From assembly GCA_026874595.1 (NCBI GenBank), contig CM049320.1, forward strand, positions 8,311,464 through 8,375,463: a stretch of DNA of 64,000 nt. Direction: 5' to 3'. The translations under genes were made by a program, and so were the position numbers. Every line of letters starts with the position of its first letter. Positions within the stretch are counted from its first letter, which is position 1. The notes under the pieces were generated by a model. The model was not told where the DNA came from and searched no databases. It saw nothing but the letters and a program-made list of their open reading frames with translations. Shown piece after piece: positions 12,527-23,729 of the stretch. The stretch comes from Sipunculus nudus. Its lineage: Eukaryota > Annelida > Sipuncula > Golfingiida > Sipunculidae.

Positions 12527-13557
12527 TGAATGAATAGCCATGCTGATTCGTTGGAACAGAAATGGAACAGTGAACCGACTTTTCTATGCATTCATGTTCC
12601 ATTATATATATATATATTTTTTTCAGATTAATTTTGATGTTCTACAGAGCTCTATCAGTTAGAAAAAAAATATTTAAACTTGTTGGAACACATAAACAAC
12701 AACAAAAAATATTGTAAGTGAAAAATGCTCATTGACTGTTATTTACATAACATTTTCATGTTTATATTATTTTTTAAAATGCAGCTTTTAAACATGAAGC
12801 CTGGCCATCCAGCTCCAGTGACAGTAGCTGGGTATTTAGAGGTGATTTTAATTGCCCCAGAATCAAGAAACCAGAAGCTTTTCATAGTCTCTTGGTGTAT
12901 TCCAGGGTAAATTTAAAAAAATGAGACATAGCAAGCGTCTAGTGAAAGTACAAATAGCTTGCATGGATTGTTTAACAGTTTTTGGCTATCCATCATGATG
13001 TTTCATAAAGATCATAGGGTTTGGAGACTTCACTTCTGCCCACAAACAGAATAGAAAAGAGAGATAGTAAAACAATGAGAGAAATGTGTAAGTATATGAT
13101 CCCTTAACTATTTAAGTTTATTTTAGAATTTTCAAAATCTGAAACTCTTTACATTTACATTACAGACAATATCTTGCTAAACTTTTGTTCTTTCTTCAAA
13201 ATATTTCAACAAATACAACAAGAATAGTTTCTCTTTAGATCAACAGGAACCTTTAGAACTGATGATAGATATTCATTATTATATGAGATAAATATCCATA
13301 TTTACATTACAGACAATATCTTGCTAAGCTTTTGTTCTTTCTTTTTCTATGGGACTAACATTACCACACTCGTGCATAGAGAAACATGAACATATTCATT
13401 TACTTATGTGCTATATTTTATTTGTGTGTGTATACTTACACAATCGAACATAAAATTAATGCGAGTAAACAAAGATAACACTTGTCAGTAGTAGACTGGC
13501 ATAAGTGTTAGCAGAATTAAAATAGCCCTACCCCCCCCCCCTACGAATACGCCCCTA
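12361..13557. mobile_element. hAT-like non-autonomous DNA transposon
   Basis: The left end CAGTGGCGTATCCAGG is the typical end of hAT elements. The right end, read on the minus strand, is TAGGGGCGTATTCGTAGG. The two form an imperfect inverted repeat of about 16 bp. The ~1.2-kb interior has no transposase frame. It holds (TA)n and (GA)n tracts, a direct repeat of about 43 bp (13153 and 13300, offset 147 bp) and a C11-13 run near the right end. Flanks ATGTTTAT and TTTATGTA share TTTAT but are not an exact 8-bp duplication. Confidence 0.6.
12442..12526. repeat. (TA)n followed by (GA)n
   Basis: TA repeats at 12442-12480 continue directly into GA repeats at 12483-12526 with one AAA interruption. 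Confidence 0.95.
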
Positions 13558-13630
13558 TTTATGTATCTGTTTCATTTTCATGCATGGACTATTCATACGA
13601 GACGATAGATGATTCATAAAACGCATACCC

Positions 13631-13693
13631 ACACAAACACACACACACATATATATAAATATATATATACATATATATATCTATTTATATTTA

Positions 13694-13730
<37 letters not shown>
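13631..13730. repeat. (CA)n/(TA)n compound microsatellite
   Basis: A short CA run passes into about 90 bp of TA with TTTATA interruptions. Confidence 0.95.
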
Positions 13731-13733
<3 letters not shown>

Positions 13734-14455
13734 GGATCAAGGTTTTGGTCCTCTTTGTTATAAGGGGGTCAGAAGTGTGTATATATGCATGGATGTCTTC
13801 GCCTGCAGCAAGAAACAGATGGTCCAATGTTTATAAACATTTAGAGCAGCTGGAACAAAATATATCAACATCAGAAAGTATGATTCAGGCAACAAATAGA
13901 AGAGGTTATTGGAAGTAGCCATAACATAACAATACTAAGGTACCTCAAATGGAACTCACATTTCGATAAAAGACATCATGTTCTATGACATTGATTTGAC
14001 GTCTGATAAACATTTCACCGGAGAATTACAAGAAATAGATTAATGTTAGAGAAATCCGGCTCTGTCATAACATGACAATTTTGATTTGGTTTGGCGCATA
14101 AATACAGGAAACCAGTTTTCTCAAGTAAGATGTAGTTTTATGGGATTGACTTCGAAGTCGATGATCCCCAGCCAGCCAGAACATACATTGAAGTCTCTTA
14201 TTTGACATCTGGATGAGATGATTGATCTAATAACTTAATTTCACACCATGACATGTGCTTTTTTGTTATTCCCTTGCGTATGCCTGAGGGGATAATGATT
14301 ACATATTACATTTATAATATTTATCTTCATCCTCTTTCAGCTGTCAGCACCCCCTTCCGGACATGTGCCAAACTATTTTTACCAATGTTGTTGTAACATA
14401 TATATGAAGTTTTGAGCAAACGACATGAACGGTGCAGTGTTTTTGCAAAAAGGGC
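13731..14455. other. No gene seen
   Basis: Short frames only, with no motif or repeat that I can support. Confidence 0.5.
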
Positions 14456-14457
14456 AC

Positions 14458-14622
14458 AGATATCCGAATACCGAAATCAAAAAACCTATGACACGAACAT
14501 CGAAAACCCAAATATCGGAACCAGCAGATAGATTACTCGCATAACAAATCCGAACGATGACACGAATATCGAATTCCAAATATTGATAAACCGAATATCG
14601 AATATTGGGTCATATGGGTTTC
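14458..14622. repeat. CGAATATCG-motif array
   Basis: Words such as ATATCCGAATACCG, CGAATATCGAAT and AATATCGG recur about every 10-30 bp, and ACACGAAYATCGAA occurs twice. They resemble a transposon subterminal array. The region ends AATATTGGGTCAT. No partner end was found. Confidence 0.45.
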
Positions 14623-15369
14623 GATCACCAATGGGGTCATCGATAAACTAAATATTATGTAGTCATATTAAAAGTTTGGAAAACTGTATGTTTTTGAACT
14701 GGTCTGTTTAATGGTCGTGTATTCGTAAAGATTGCTGTGTGTTCAAGTTTTATTCAATCTAATCCTGTTCGAATTTTAATTTGATTTGGTTTACTCTATA
14801 GACTATAGAGGTCGTTTTGTAAGTTTGATAACAACGTGGACTCGAGAGTTGACTGACCACAGTTTCTTAGGTCTGTCTGTCTGCCTACTCACTAATTGTT
14901 CATGCGGAGCCTCTACACTCGGGGCGTTATATTGACTGTTTTTCCTATACGTCCTTGCTTCGTTTCCGTAATCAACAAGCCTTCCTAATTAAACCAACGT
15001 GGCAAGCATACAGAACCTGACCAAATCCCGGGATATATCTTGCATTAATGACAACTTACCTTCATATATAACACGCACGTTAAGTTAATTTAACCTGAGA
15101 ACATGTACAACATGTGTTATTACCCTTACACCTGTCGCTGTAACATAACTATTATGAGTCCCCGGGCGAAGAATCAGGTTTATATCAGGTTTTGTGTTGA
15201 TTCTGAGATAAAAAAAAAACAAAAAACTCACATCTGTGACTATATTAAGGTTCTTGTGATGATGATATTAAACATAAAATTGGCTTTTATTTTCATCCTT
15301 TGTACACGAAATACAAACACAGACAAAAACTCCATAAACGCAAACACGCACACAGATTATAATACTCTG

Positions 15370-15371
<2 letters not shown>
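14623..15371. other. No gene seen
   Basis: No recognisable frame or element. Confidence 0.5.
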
Positions 15372-15411
<40 letters not shown>

Positions 15412-15420
15412 TAGATATAT
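15372..15420. repeat. (TA)n microsatellite
   Basis: About 38 bp of TA followed by GATAGATATATA. Confidence 0.95.
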
Positions 15421-15798
15421 ACAATATAAAGCATGGCGTGTAAATGTATATCATATTATAAATATAATATAGTAGATAGAAAAATATTTCACCAAACATG
15501 TGTACTTAGAAACAAAGTTTACGGATATCATGTACATTTTTGTTGAAGAAATAAAGCTCGACAGACAAACCGAGAATCGACGTACAAATGGATCGATGAA
15601 AGGATGGAATGATTTATGGATGACAGGACGGAGGTATGCACAGATGAACGGCCGGACTAATGGATGGGCGTTCAAAGAAACACACGGCAGAAGGCGTTAG
15701 TATTAGCAATGGAAATGCAGGAAGAAACAAAGTTAATAATTGTCTCTAAAGCAATACTTTAAAATATATCTTGCCATGTCATTTTGCATATTTCGACG

Positions 15799-15799
15799 A

Positions 15800-15869
<70 letters not shown>
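15799..15869. repeat. (TA)n microsatellite
   Basis: About 70 bp of TA with one CAT interruption. Confidence 0.95.
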
Positions 15870-15872
<3 letters not shown>

Positions 15873-16320
15873 AAAAATAAAAAAATCTGGTCACTTGAGA
15901 CAACGGTACACATTTGGCCATGGAAACGATCTACGCATTTGTGTTCCATCAGACATGCTTTTGCTTGCCTGAACAAACCCGCCACAATACAATCGCGGTC
16001 AAATGGACCAGCAGCTGTCAGTTTAAAAAGCATTAGTAATATTCAATATTCGTGCCTCTTCTACCTTTTGTAAAAATATCACCAAAACGGACTACAGGGA
16101 CGGTGGAATTAATGCCCAGTCATCTCTGTGTCCTAATGACCTCAGCAGGACAGACGGGACCCATGCTGTTGCCATGTACCCTGAAAAATAAACTGCCGTG
16201 GGGAATAAGATGGAGACTATAGAGACGAGCCAGTTTCCCATTGATAATTTGATTTTTTTTACATTTCTTCTCTTATTTATTTCTTTAGTTCTGTCACCTC
16301 CTGTCTCTCATTCATTATTT

Positions 16321-16323
<3 letters not shown>

Positions 16324-16378
<55 letters not shown>
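16324..16378. repeat. (TA)n microsatellite
   Basis: About 55 bp of uninterrupted TA. Confidence 0.95.
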
Positions 16379-16379
<1 letters not shown>

Positions 16380-16380
<1 letters not shown>

Positions 16381-16740
16381 CATTTTAAAAGAAATCGTCC
16401 TTTTCGTGCTTTACGGATTCTCTCTTTTTTCAGAATTTTTTTCTTTCCAGAGTTCCTTTTATGATTATTTTTCAGGATTTTTATTTTTTTTATTTCTTCC
16501 TAATACCCCTTTACTCATTCCAGTTTTTTCTTCCTCTTATTCGCCTTTCTTGCTGTATTTCGTATTTCAGAATTGGTTTGCTGTTTTTAGGTGCTTTCTG
16601 GATTTCCTCATCTCAACTTTGCTTTCTTTTAGGTTTTGTTTCATGATTTCATTTCAATAGATTTTCTTTTTCCATTATTTTCTTTTATTTTCTTAACACT
16701 TTCTATACGCCTGTGTGCCTTTATTTCTTGTTGTATTCAG
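16380..16740. repeat. T/C-rich low-complexity tract
   Basis: The plus strand is strongly pyrimidine-biased (runs of TTTCTTT, TTTATTTC) for about 350 bp. Overlapping frames open here only because the composition lacks A-rich stops. Confidence 0.7.
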
Positions 16741-17403
16741 AATTTGGTTTTAAAAACAGGTTTACAAAAAGAATGAATTATTTGCCAGGAGACTTAGCAT
16801 GCTACGGATGACAAATCGCAGACACACTGAGAAATAAGTTTATAATACTACTGCAGCAAATGTGATGTTGAAATATTGCTCCTGTTCCTTTAAACATGAG
16901 CGTTTAAGGTAACAAAAAGAAAAAATATTTTACCCTCGATGGAGGAAAACGAATAATCTGTTATGAGAAAAAAAATGTAATTTTGTTAAAGATGGGTTAA
17001 TTAAATAAAGTTTACTTTATCATAAAACGCTAAAACCCTGATTTTTTCTGTTATTTCGTATTTTACTCTTAGTTGCTTGATATAAGGACCATTGATGACA
17101 ATAACTCTCAGAATATGGCTAAGCTTTCAACCACCATCTGTACTATAATTAAGGTTTGCCGATCATCTTCGCTTGATGGTTGAATCAGCACGATTTGATT
17201 GCATTTCTATAGGAAGGAAATACATGTTACCGGTAGTTGATTATTTCTTATTCTGAGTAACTTGAAAAACAAGAATGAAATTACTTTTTCAGCTTGTTCA
17301 TTACCGGAGACATAACCGGTGATATATAATAAAGGAAATATGGATTTTTCATTTTTTCAAATTATGATTACATTAGTGTCTTGATTGTTTGTATTTTTAT
17401 CCA
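16741..17403. other. No gene seen
   Basis: AT-rich sequence without a recognisable frame. Confidence 0.5.
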
Positions 17404-17479
17404 GAATGCAAGCCTCCGCTATTTTGGGTTTACTATTGTGGGAAAAAACCGTGTTTGCATTCACTTATTCGGTCCATAC

Positions 17480-18336
17480 TGTTACAGGTGCCCCTTAAAT
17501 TGGGGGCAGTGGTCTTACAGATGATTGTTTTATTGTGCACATGGATGTTCCATGTGTTGATGGCTTTACGTTTGTGTGCCACGCGTAGCTCGTGTTGTAG
17601 CGGCCTCGCTTGGCCGGATGTTGCAGGCTCGGTTTAATCCTCATTGATTGAACCCTAGATACACAGCGTTCTTTGTTCTAGCATGTTCTTTGAACATGTG
17701 TACTGTGTTAGATTCTTTAGATTGTTCGAGCAATGGAAGGTTCTCGGCTGGAGGTGAGAAGTTATAAATAGGGGGCTGTGTTTTTGGACCGAGGGGGAGG
17801 GGAGGTAAGAGAATATTCCAGCGGCCACAAAAGCGTGTATGTCGGTTTGTGGGACCTATTCCGATAAGTGCGACAATTATAGATTTTCTTCAGATTTTCT
17901 TCTGGATTTTGTGATGAATCTTATTTGGTCTTCAGTTTACTTTCTGGATTGTTACAAGAGCTTTACATTGGACTGCTATACTCCGAGAGAATTTGTGTGA
18001 ACTTTTCATCTGGCTTATACATTTTAAAGAAATTATCGCTGTGACAGTGTTGGTATCCAGGTACTCTGCACTTTGTTTATTTTACTGTGTGATTGTATTG
18101 ATTTGGTGTTATACTGCTGTGATCCTGTGTAATTGTATTGATTTAGTGTATTGTATTGTTAGGGTTGTTTTAAGAATAAATTATAGTTATTTGTTAACAA
18201 AAAAACACTGACTTCTTTATTCATTCCCCTAGACATTTCACGCTGCCTAGTGTTACAGAATCTGATTTTTTTATCTCCTTGACAAAATTTATGTTCATCA
18301 CTTATACGTGATCTGTTGATATTAGGTTCCGTATCA
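17480..18336 (+). mobile_element. Solo LTR, family L, copy 1
   Basis: It runs from TGTTACAG to CCGTATCA, about 857 bp, and is homologous throughout to 28287-29024 and 53293-54136. Internal signals appear in LTR order: TATAAATAG at 17763-17771 as a TATA box, and AATAAA at 18175-18180 as a polyadenylation signal, about 150 bp from the 3' end. The flanks ATAC and ATAT differ at one base, consistent with an aged 4-bp target duplication. No primer binding site or internal region adjoins it, so it is a solo LTR. Frames within it are incidental. Confidence 0.8.
17763..17771 (+). promoter_or_regulatory. LTR TATA box
   Basis: TATAAATAG lies in the middle of the LTR. The equivalent is at 53576-53584, and TATATAAAAG occupies the place in the 28.3-kb copy. 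Conservation in all three copies supports a promoter role. Confidence 0.6.
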
Positions 18337-19092
18337 ATATTCCGATGTTCAATCGGGCATATGTGAATGCACATTTGTGAATATTTCTGGTAATCTTTAA
18401 TGGAGCCGGACCGACACCAAAATCTAATCGATTCTTCATTTGGCTCATTCCCGAGATGCCCTCAGGTCCATTCGTGCATAAGTGACTGTACATTTATGAA
18501 TATTTTTATATGAGGTTCCAGAATCATTTGCCGGATCATTTTTAAAAATCAAACTTTGGCCCTTTCCCTAGGTACCCTGAAAATTTCAAGGGATTTTTAT
18601 TCATGACTGCGTGAGTTATGTTGCGCAACACAAACGAACTGGGATAAAAGTATACCCTCCTGGTCGAAGCAGATATATTGGTATGTGGAAGTATTATCAG
18701 TCCTTTTGCAATGAACATTTTAAGTGTGTCCGAAAACAAAATGGTTTACACTGAATGTTTGACAAGCTGCCGAAATTTAATGTTAAAAGTTGTTTTTTTT
18801 TTTTTTTTTATTCTCCTAAGATTTATTTCCAATTTTATTTTTATATTTATTATTAATCAACAGATAACATATACACGAGAGGTTTTTTTTGTGTTCCTTC
18901 ATACCGAGTATCATCTTGACCTAACAAGGGTCTAGGTTAATTAACTGGCTGACGTCTCGCGGGGGTTATTAATCCGAGTTTATAATGTGCTTCATATTAA
19001 TTAATGGTGACATCCGAGTTTCTTTGGTTTACATGTATTTTGTTATATTGGATAGAATAATAAAAGTCGGCTGTTTTTTTCATTTTCGATTG

Positions 19093-19095
<3 letters not shown>

Positions 19096-19133
<38 letters not shown>

Positions 19134-19181
19134 CATATACATATATATATATTATATTATATTATATTATATTATATATAT
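19096..19181. repeat. (TA)n and (ATATT)n microsatellite
   Basis: TA repeats with CATACATATAC interruptions are followed by about six ATTAT units. Confidence 0.95.
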
Positions 19182-19309
19182 GCAGCAGAAACATACCCAA
19201 GAATGTTATAAAATAAACGATTTCACATATCTGATTAGAATTCTTGGTTCTCTGTCAGCCCCTAGTGTGGAAACCTGGCAAACCGTGGTATAAGAAGTTG
19301 GTGATAAAG

Positions 19310-19575
19310 GTGTTTATATGATATATTTAAATTTTCCTCCATCGGTTACACATACAGTTATTCTTATCTCCTTTGCTTAAAAATCTGGAATGAACTACCT
19401 GCTAATCTAAGACCCTGTGTCCTGAATCATTTACTAGGCATTTAAAAACTCATCTAAATCATAATATTTCTCCAGTGACGGCTTTATTTTATTTAAATCT
19501 ACTTGTTTTAAATATACAGTGCATTTGATCTTTTATATAAGGAATTTCCGCTTTATAAATAAAGATTATAGTACT
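19310..19575 (+). pseudogene. LINE 3' end (C-terminal tail and 3' UTR)
   Basis: Frame pieces read YSYLLCLKIWNELPANLRPC and, after a one-base shift, SFTRHLKTHLNHN. WNELPxxLR followed by F(K/T)xxLKxxL is the usual end of ORF2 in CR1/L2/RTE-like non-LTR retrotransposons. WNELP is encoded at 19386-19400. The sequence ends in CTTTATAAATAAAGATT, typical of a LINE 3' UTR. Only the last ~270 bp is present, so it is a dead, 5'-truncated copy. Confidence 0.7.
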
Positions 19576-19579
19576 ATAT

Positions 19580-22500
19580 ATTATTATCCTTCAATAATCA
19601 TTTAGGACGCAAAATTATAAGAATCATACAAATATATACGGAGAAAGTAAGACAGAGCGAGAGACAAGGAGGAAAATATATTTCAACATATTAAAAATTT
19701 AATTTCAACCGGTCTTGCTCCTGAAAAAAAATGAGAGCAATATCAGGCATTTTGCTGTTTCTCTTAAAAATAACTTAACATTCGATGCTTTCGCAGGCTG
19801 TTTATGAGTTCTCTTAATCTAGCCGTACAGTTTTACAAATAAGCGTCCGCCTTCGATCAGATTCTTTCGAATAAGAAAAAAAATAGAGCAACCTTTGCAA
19901 TAAGTTTGGTTGTTAAAAAGAAACTTGAAGATCAACGCTTATACAAAGTTCGCTTTAATTGATTTATTTTTGCGCAGAATGATCATAGATTATCTATACG
20001 TAATTTTGGTAGTATCCTTGAAAACGTCGGAGAATTGTCTGAGGAGACTGACCTCGGAAAATTGACAGTTCGACGAGCAGAATAAAATGTAAAAGTACTG
20101 TTAGAAATGGCGTGCACATCTTCACATACTAGAATTGATGCGACCCACTCGTCTTCAGTTCATCAAAACTCGAGGTTTGAGGTGGCAGGCTGCCACCAGA
20201 ATATAAGGCGGTGGACTTCAGAACAGTAGGTGTAATATCCGGCCGAAATCAAATTGCAAGAAATCTTCCTGAAGGCATAATAACAGGTTCTGTTTCCTGT
20301 TGCATTCCAAAGGCCGCTCTCATAGAAAACCTGAAAAAGAGAGGGCTTAGAAACACATCGTTATTATAAATGATTATCTGTATCCTACTGTGTCAGACAA
20401 TGATTTCAACAGGCGATGGTACCTTCCTTTATGAACAACATATTTCAAAGTTAAATAACACGCCTTATTGATCAACAGATTCCTGCGCAGTCGAGGTGTC
20501 AGTGTGACAGATACTTGTCGTCGCGATCCCATCTTGGTTTCATCGATGGTTTTTATAAAGAATGTCGTAAAATGAGTTGTAGTTAGGTCAGCTGTTGCGT
20601 CATAGTACTTGGGGCGGTCCTGTGGTAAGGAAGACCTAGACACTGATAAGAAAAAACTGATTTCTTAATATTTTGGTTGACTGTTTTCTTAGGGAATGCT
20701 TCACCAGTATAATAATCAATATGACGCTTTTCTTTGCATGTTCGCAATATATTTGATACTTTCTAAAACATACCGGTGAACTATTTTTGCAACTACCGCT
20801 AACCTCAGGTGAATTCAGACAGTCTAATAGCTCGCCCGCCCTTTAGGCCGACTGTTTGATTCAACTGGTGGATAATATAGGAGGGCGAGGCCACCCATTC
20901 ACAGAGATAGAGAAAAAAAGGAAGAATGAGGGAAACAGTCAGACAGACAGTTCGACAAGCAGACCTCGTCAGAAAGAGAAACAGACAGAGAGAGAGAGAG
21001 TAAAAGAAGAAAAATAGACCCTTTAAAAAAAACTGTTCAATCCATTTGAATATCAGTCACATTGTACTTTGATATTAGGACAATGCCCTTGTGAACATCA
21101 GCCAATGTTAGATGGTCAATAATATTAGATTTAATCATATATGTAACGTATATAACCTCTGTATTCGGAACATCTTTTCGGAAAATGCATATTATGGGAT
21201 AAACGGGGGTACCAGTGTGGTACCAGTACTTACACTTTGTAGGTCTATACAGCAGTAAATACTCTAAGAGCTTTATGGGATATAATATCAGAGCAGAATG
21301 AAATGGTTCACTTCGAATCGTTATCAGTGTGCAGCCAGTCATTCAACTGAAAGTATCATTATAATTTCCTTTAAAGTATAACATATCCATACTTTATAGT
21401 ATAACATATTATGTTACACGGTGAAATTAGTGTAGCCCTACATGAGTAACTTCTTGTATTTCCTGACACACATTTAACACATGTGGAAATAATTAATTAA
21501 ACTCAAATGAATATAATGTTAACGACCATGATGTTTGTGTAAAAAGTATATGCTATTATAGTATATGCTTTGCCGGGCTGTTTCTCAGTTTACAGGAAAT
21601 GTGTCTAGTTGGTTCAGGAACGAACTCGGCACTGGTGAGTGCTTCATAACCAAGCAAAGTCCTGTCCTCGAGGTGTCCAGATTAAAGCAGCACATATTCT
21701 GTATACATGAAACTGGCGTAAGCTATAAATACATTTAACTAAAGGTTTGTTTAAACGCATATGATAAGAAAGTGAAACAGTTTTGGATGACCAGACAGAG
21801 TTTAAATTTTAATTTGTCTGTTTTTATATTAAATATATAAAATTTAAATTCAAATTGAACCTGCCAGTATATGAAATATACCTATTGTTTTACCTAAGTA
21901 ATCATCAGCTGTCCTAAGCTTATACAGGCTTTGTCTTAGACGTATTCATGCGGTCGACTATAGTTTTATAATACATCATGGAATTCTTCATGGACTCGCC
22001 TTTGGTGTTAGTCCTTACTCCGCACACGTCCGTGGGACCACGCTACGCTCCTGCATGATACATAAACAGATGATAATTCCAGTAACTATATGACGGAACA
22101 CGTTTAACAGGAGGGGCACTTATTAATTTCCTATATTTACGTCTTTTAAAATGACAGTTTTAAAATGTAGTGGGTCATCCCACTACAATTCCTATTAATT
22201 ACTTTTCATTCCATATTAATTATAGATGTAATAACTTCCAGCCAGATGTTTGTGATATTTTTATTCCCAGATTACAGAAGAGGGCTTAGGATAATTGGCT
22301 GCATAGAAATTACAGTAGATCGGGTCGTTATTGCCTTTCGAATTCTTCCAAAGTACCACCCTTGCTCCCTGTTTTAATGATAAAGATATTTGGTAAGATA
22401 TTAAAAATGATCTATTGCTGTTAGTAAGACTTTTTTGTTACACAATGCGTGACAATACCAACTCTTGGAAAGTTTTACTTCTAGCAAGTATTAAATAGTA

Positions 22501-23514
22501 ATACACTCAACAAAATAGCACGTTCAAGATATAAAATACCGGAAGGTAAGTGTTTATATCTGCTTAAGTATGCTCCTGGCCTAGGCAGAACGGGTCTACA
22601 TACTAAATAGCACTAACCACCGAAGTGATTAATAACAAGAGAGATATTAATCAAGTTTACATTTAATAGAAATTATATAAAAATTAGATCGGCAGCATGG
22701 ATCGACACTTTTTTATTTATATAAAAACTCAGGTCCTACCGGGATCGACCCATTTTCATCTGAGACCCCGGCGGTTTTCAACCCTATTTCTCCTTTACTA
22801 CATCCTACCCTATAGTCACTTGAAGGCACAGTTCATCCAATGCTTTATGCAGTTAATTTACGGTAGTATCACTTATACTATCGACTTTTCCTCTGTCTGG
22901 AGAAGAGGTTATTACTAGGTTATTAACGTGAGGTTATTACTAGGATAGTATCAACACGAATACTAGCCATATTAGTGATCTTTCTGAGAAGGATGTTTCT
23001 AGACTTCACTTGCAGTTGTTAGGTTTAGAAAAAAAAACATTTTATAAAGAACAAGTCATTATAGTATAGAAATACCACGGTGTTGCACGCCTCCTGTTGG
23101 TAATGATTACATCTCAAAAGTTTATTAACAGTGGGAAGACAAGAAGAAACGAAAATGAAAATATTCCTTGGTGCTTTTACGCTGGGGTGTACACATTAAC
23201 TCACTTCGGCCTTTTTCTTAACCCGGACGTTCTCTGTGTTCTCTGTGACCCAGGGGGCTTTCATGGTGCCTTATTCATCCATTTTGGTGACTTGGCAGAC
23301 TGTTTCAGAGCTTTCTACAGTGTCACAGAAAGCTGCTGTTTTCACCAATTATCCATGCATCATGGGTCTCCACATGCTTTATAACACAACAAACCACTAT
23401 TTAAACTCCGCTTTTGCTCTGACGGTATCACTTTCTTTGTGCGGGTAACCACCTCAAGTGTTTAATGCCTGACTCTTCTGATTCTTAAGCTAAGTATGTA
23501 CATCTGATCTGCCG
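19580..23514. other. No gene seen; two perfect hairpins
   Basis: About 3.9 kb without a recognisable gene or element. Within it are a 17-nt palindrome, GGTGGCAGGCTGCCACC (near 20179-20195), and a 9-bp stem hairpin at 22166-22187. The phrase GAGGTTATTACTAGG occurs twice near 22905 and 22931. Frames of 70-100 codons show no motif. Confidence 0.5.
22166..22187. other. Perfect hairpin, 9-bp stem
   Basis: TGTAGTGGG-TCAT-CCCACTACA forms a perfect stem with a four-base loop. No poly-T or neighbouring gene suggests a terminator; the function is unknown. Confidence 0.6.
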
Positions 23515-23727
23515 AGCGTTGTTTACCGCACCGTCAGGTCTTTTGTGTGTTACCATTCCTATTGCTGAGTCATAACACCAAGGAACCTCCTAGCCTTCCC
23601 ATTAATGTAAACTCTCATCCTGGGTAGGAGCCGACCGTGCCAATCTCACCACACCTTAGCTGAGATTTGAACTCACGACCTCACGGCTTTCATTCCTGTA
23701 CTCTCGACCTAGATCACAGAAGCCGAT
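23515..23727 (-). mobile_element. tRNA-derived SINE, copy 2
   Basis: The minus-strand head includes GAGTTCAAATCTC (B-box-like) and a degraded A-box region. The body shares GGTTCCTTGGTGTTATGACTC-type sequence with the 47.3-kb copy and the 'CCCAGGATGAGAG' region with copy 1. It is more diverged than copy 3 and has lost part of the middle. Confidence 0.65.
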
Positions 23728-23729
23728 TA

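Larger units (their letters stand above)
17404..18663 (-). repeat. Dispersed 'GGAGG..GCATTC' repeat, copy 1, split by an LTR
   Basis: On the minus strand this begins CCAGGAGGGTATAC (18663) and ends GCGGAGGCTTGCATTC (17404). It is the same family as 35493, 49137 and 51781. Shared internal landmarks include GAAGAATCGATTAGATTTTG and AACCGTGTTTGCATTCACTTATTCGG (complement, quoted by parts). The copy is continuous with the family if the LTR at 17480-18336 is removed, so the LTR jumped into an existing copy. Part of the interior (ATAAGTGACTGTACATTTATGAATAT and its neighbour) is internally duplicated. Confidence 0.7.

Noticed and set aside
15733-16073. Open frames on both strands with long (IY)n translations, here and at 10.1, 13.6, 16.2, 19.0, 46.6, 58.8-59.3 kb
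   Set aside because: They are translations of (TA)n microsatellites and have no coding value.
17993-18211. Frames inside the family L LTRs (also 28295-28866 and 53365-54082)
   Set aside because: The frames are not conserved between the three LTR copies; frameshifts between copies show they are not maintained.
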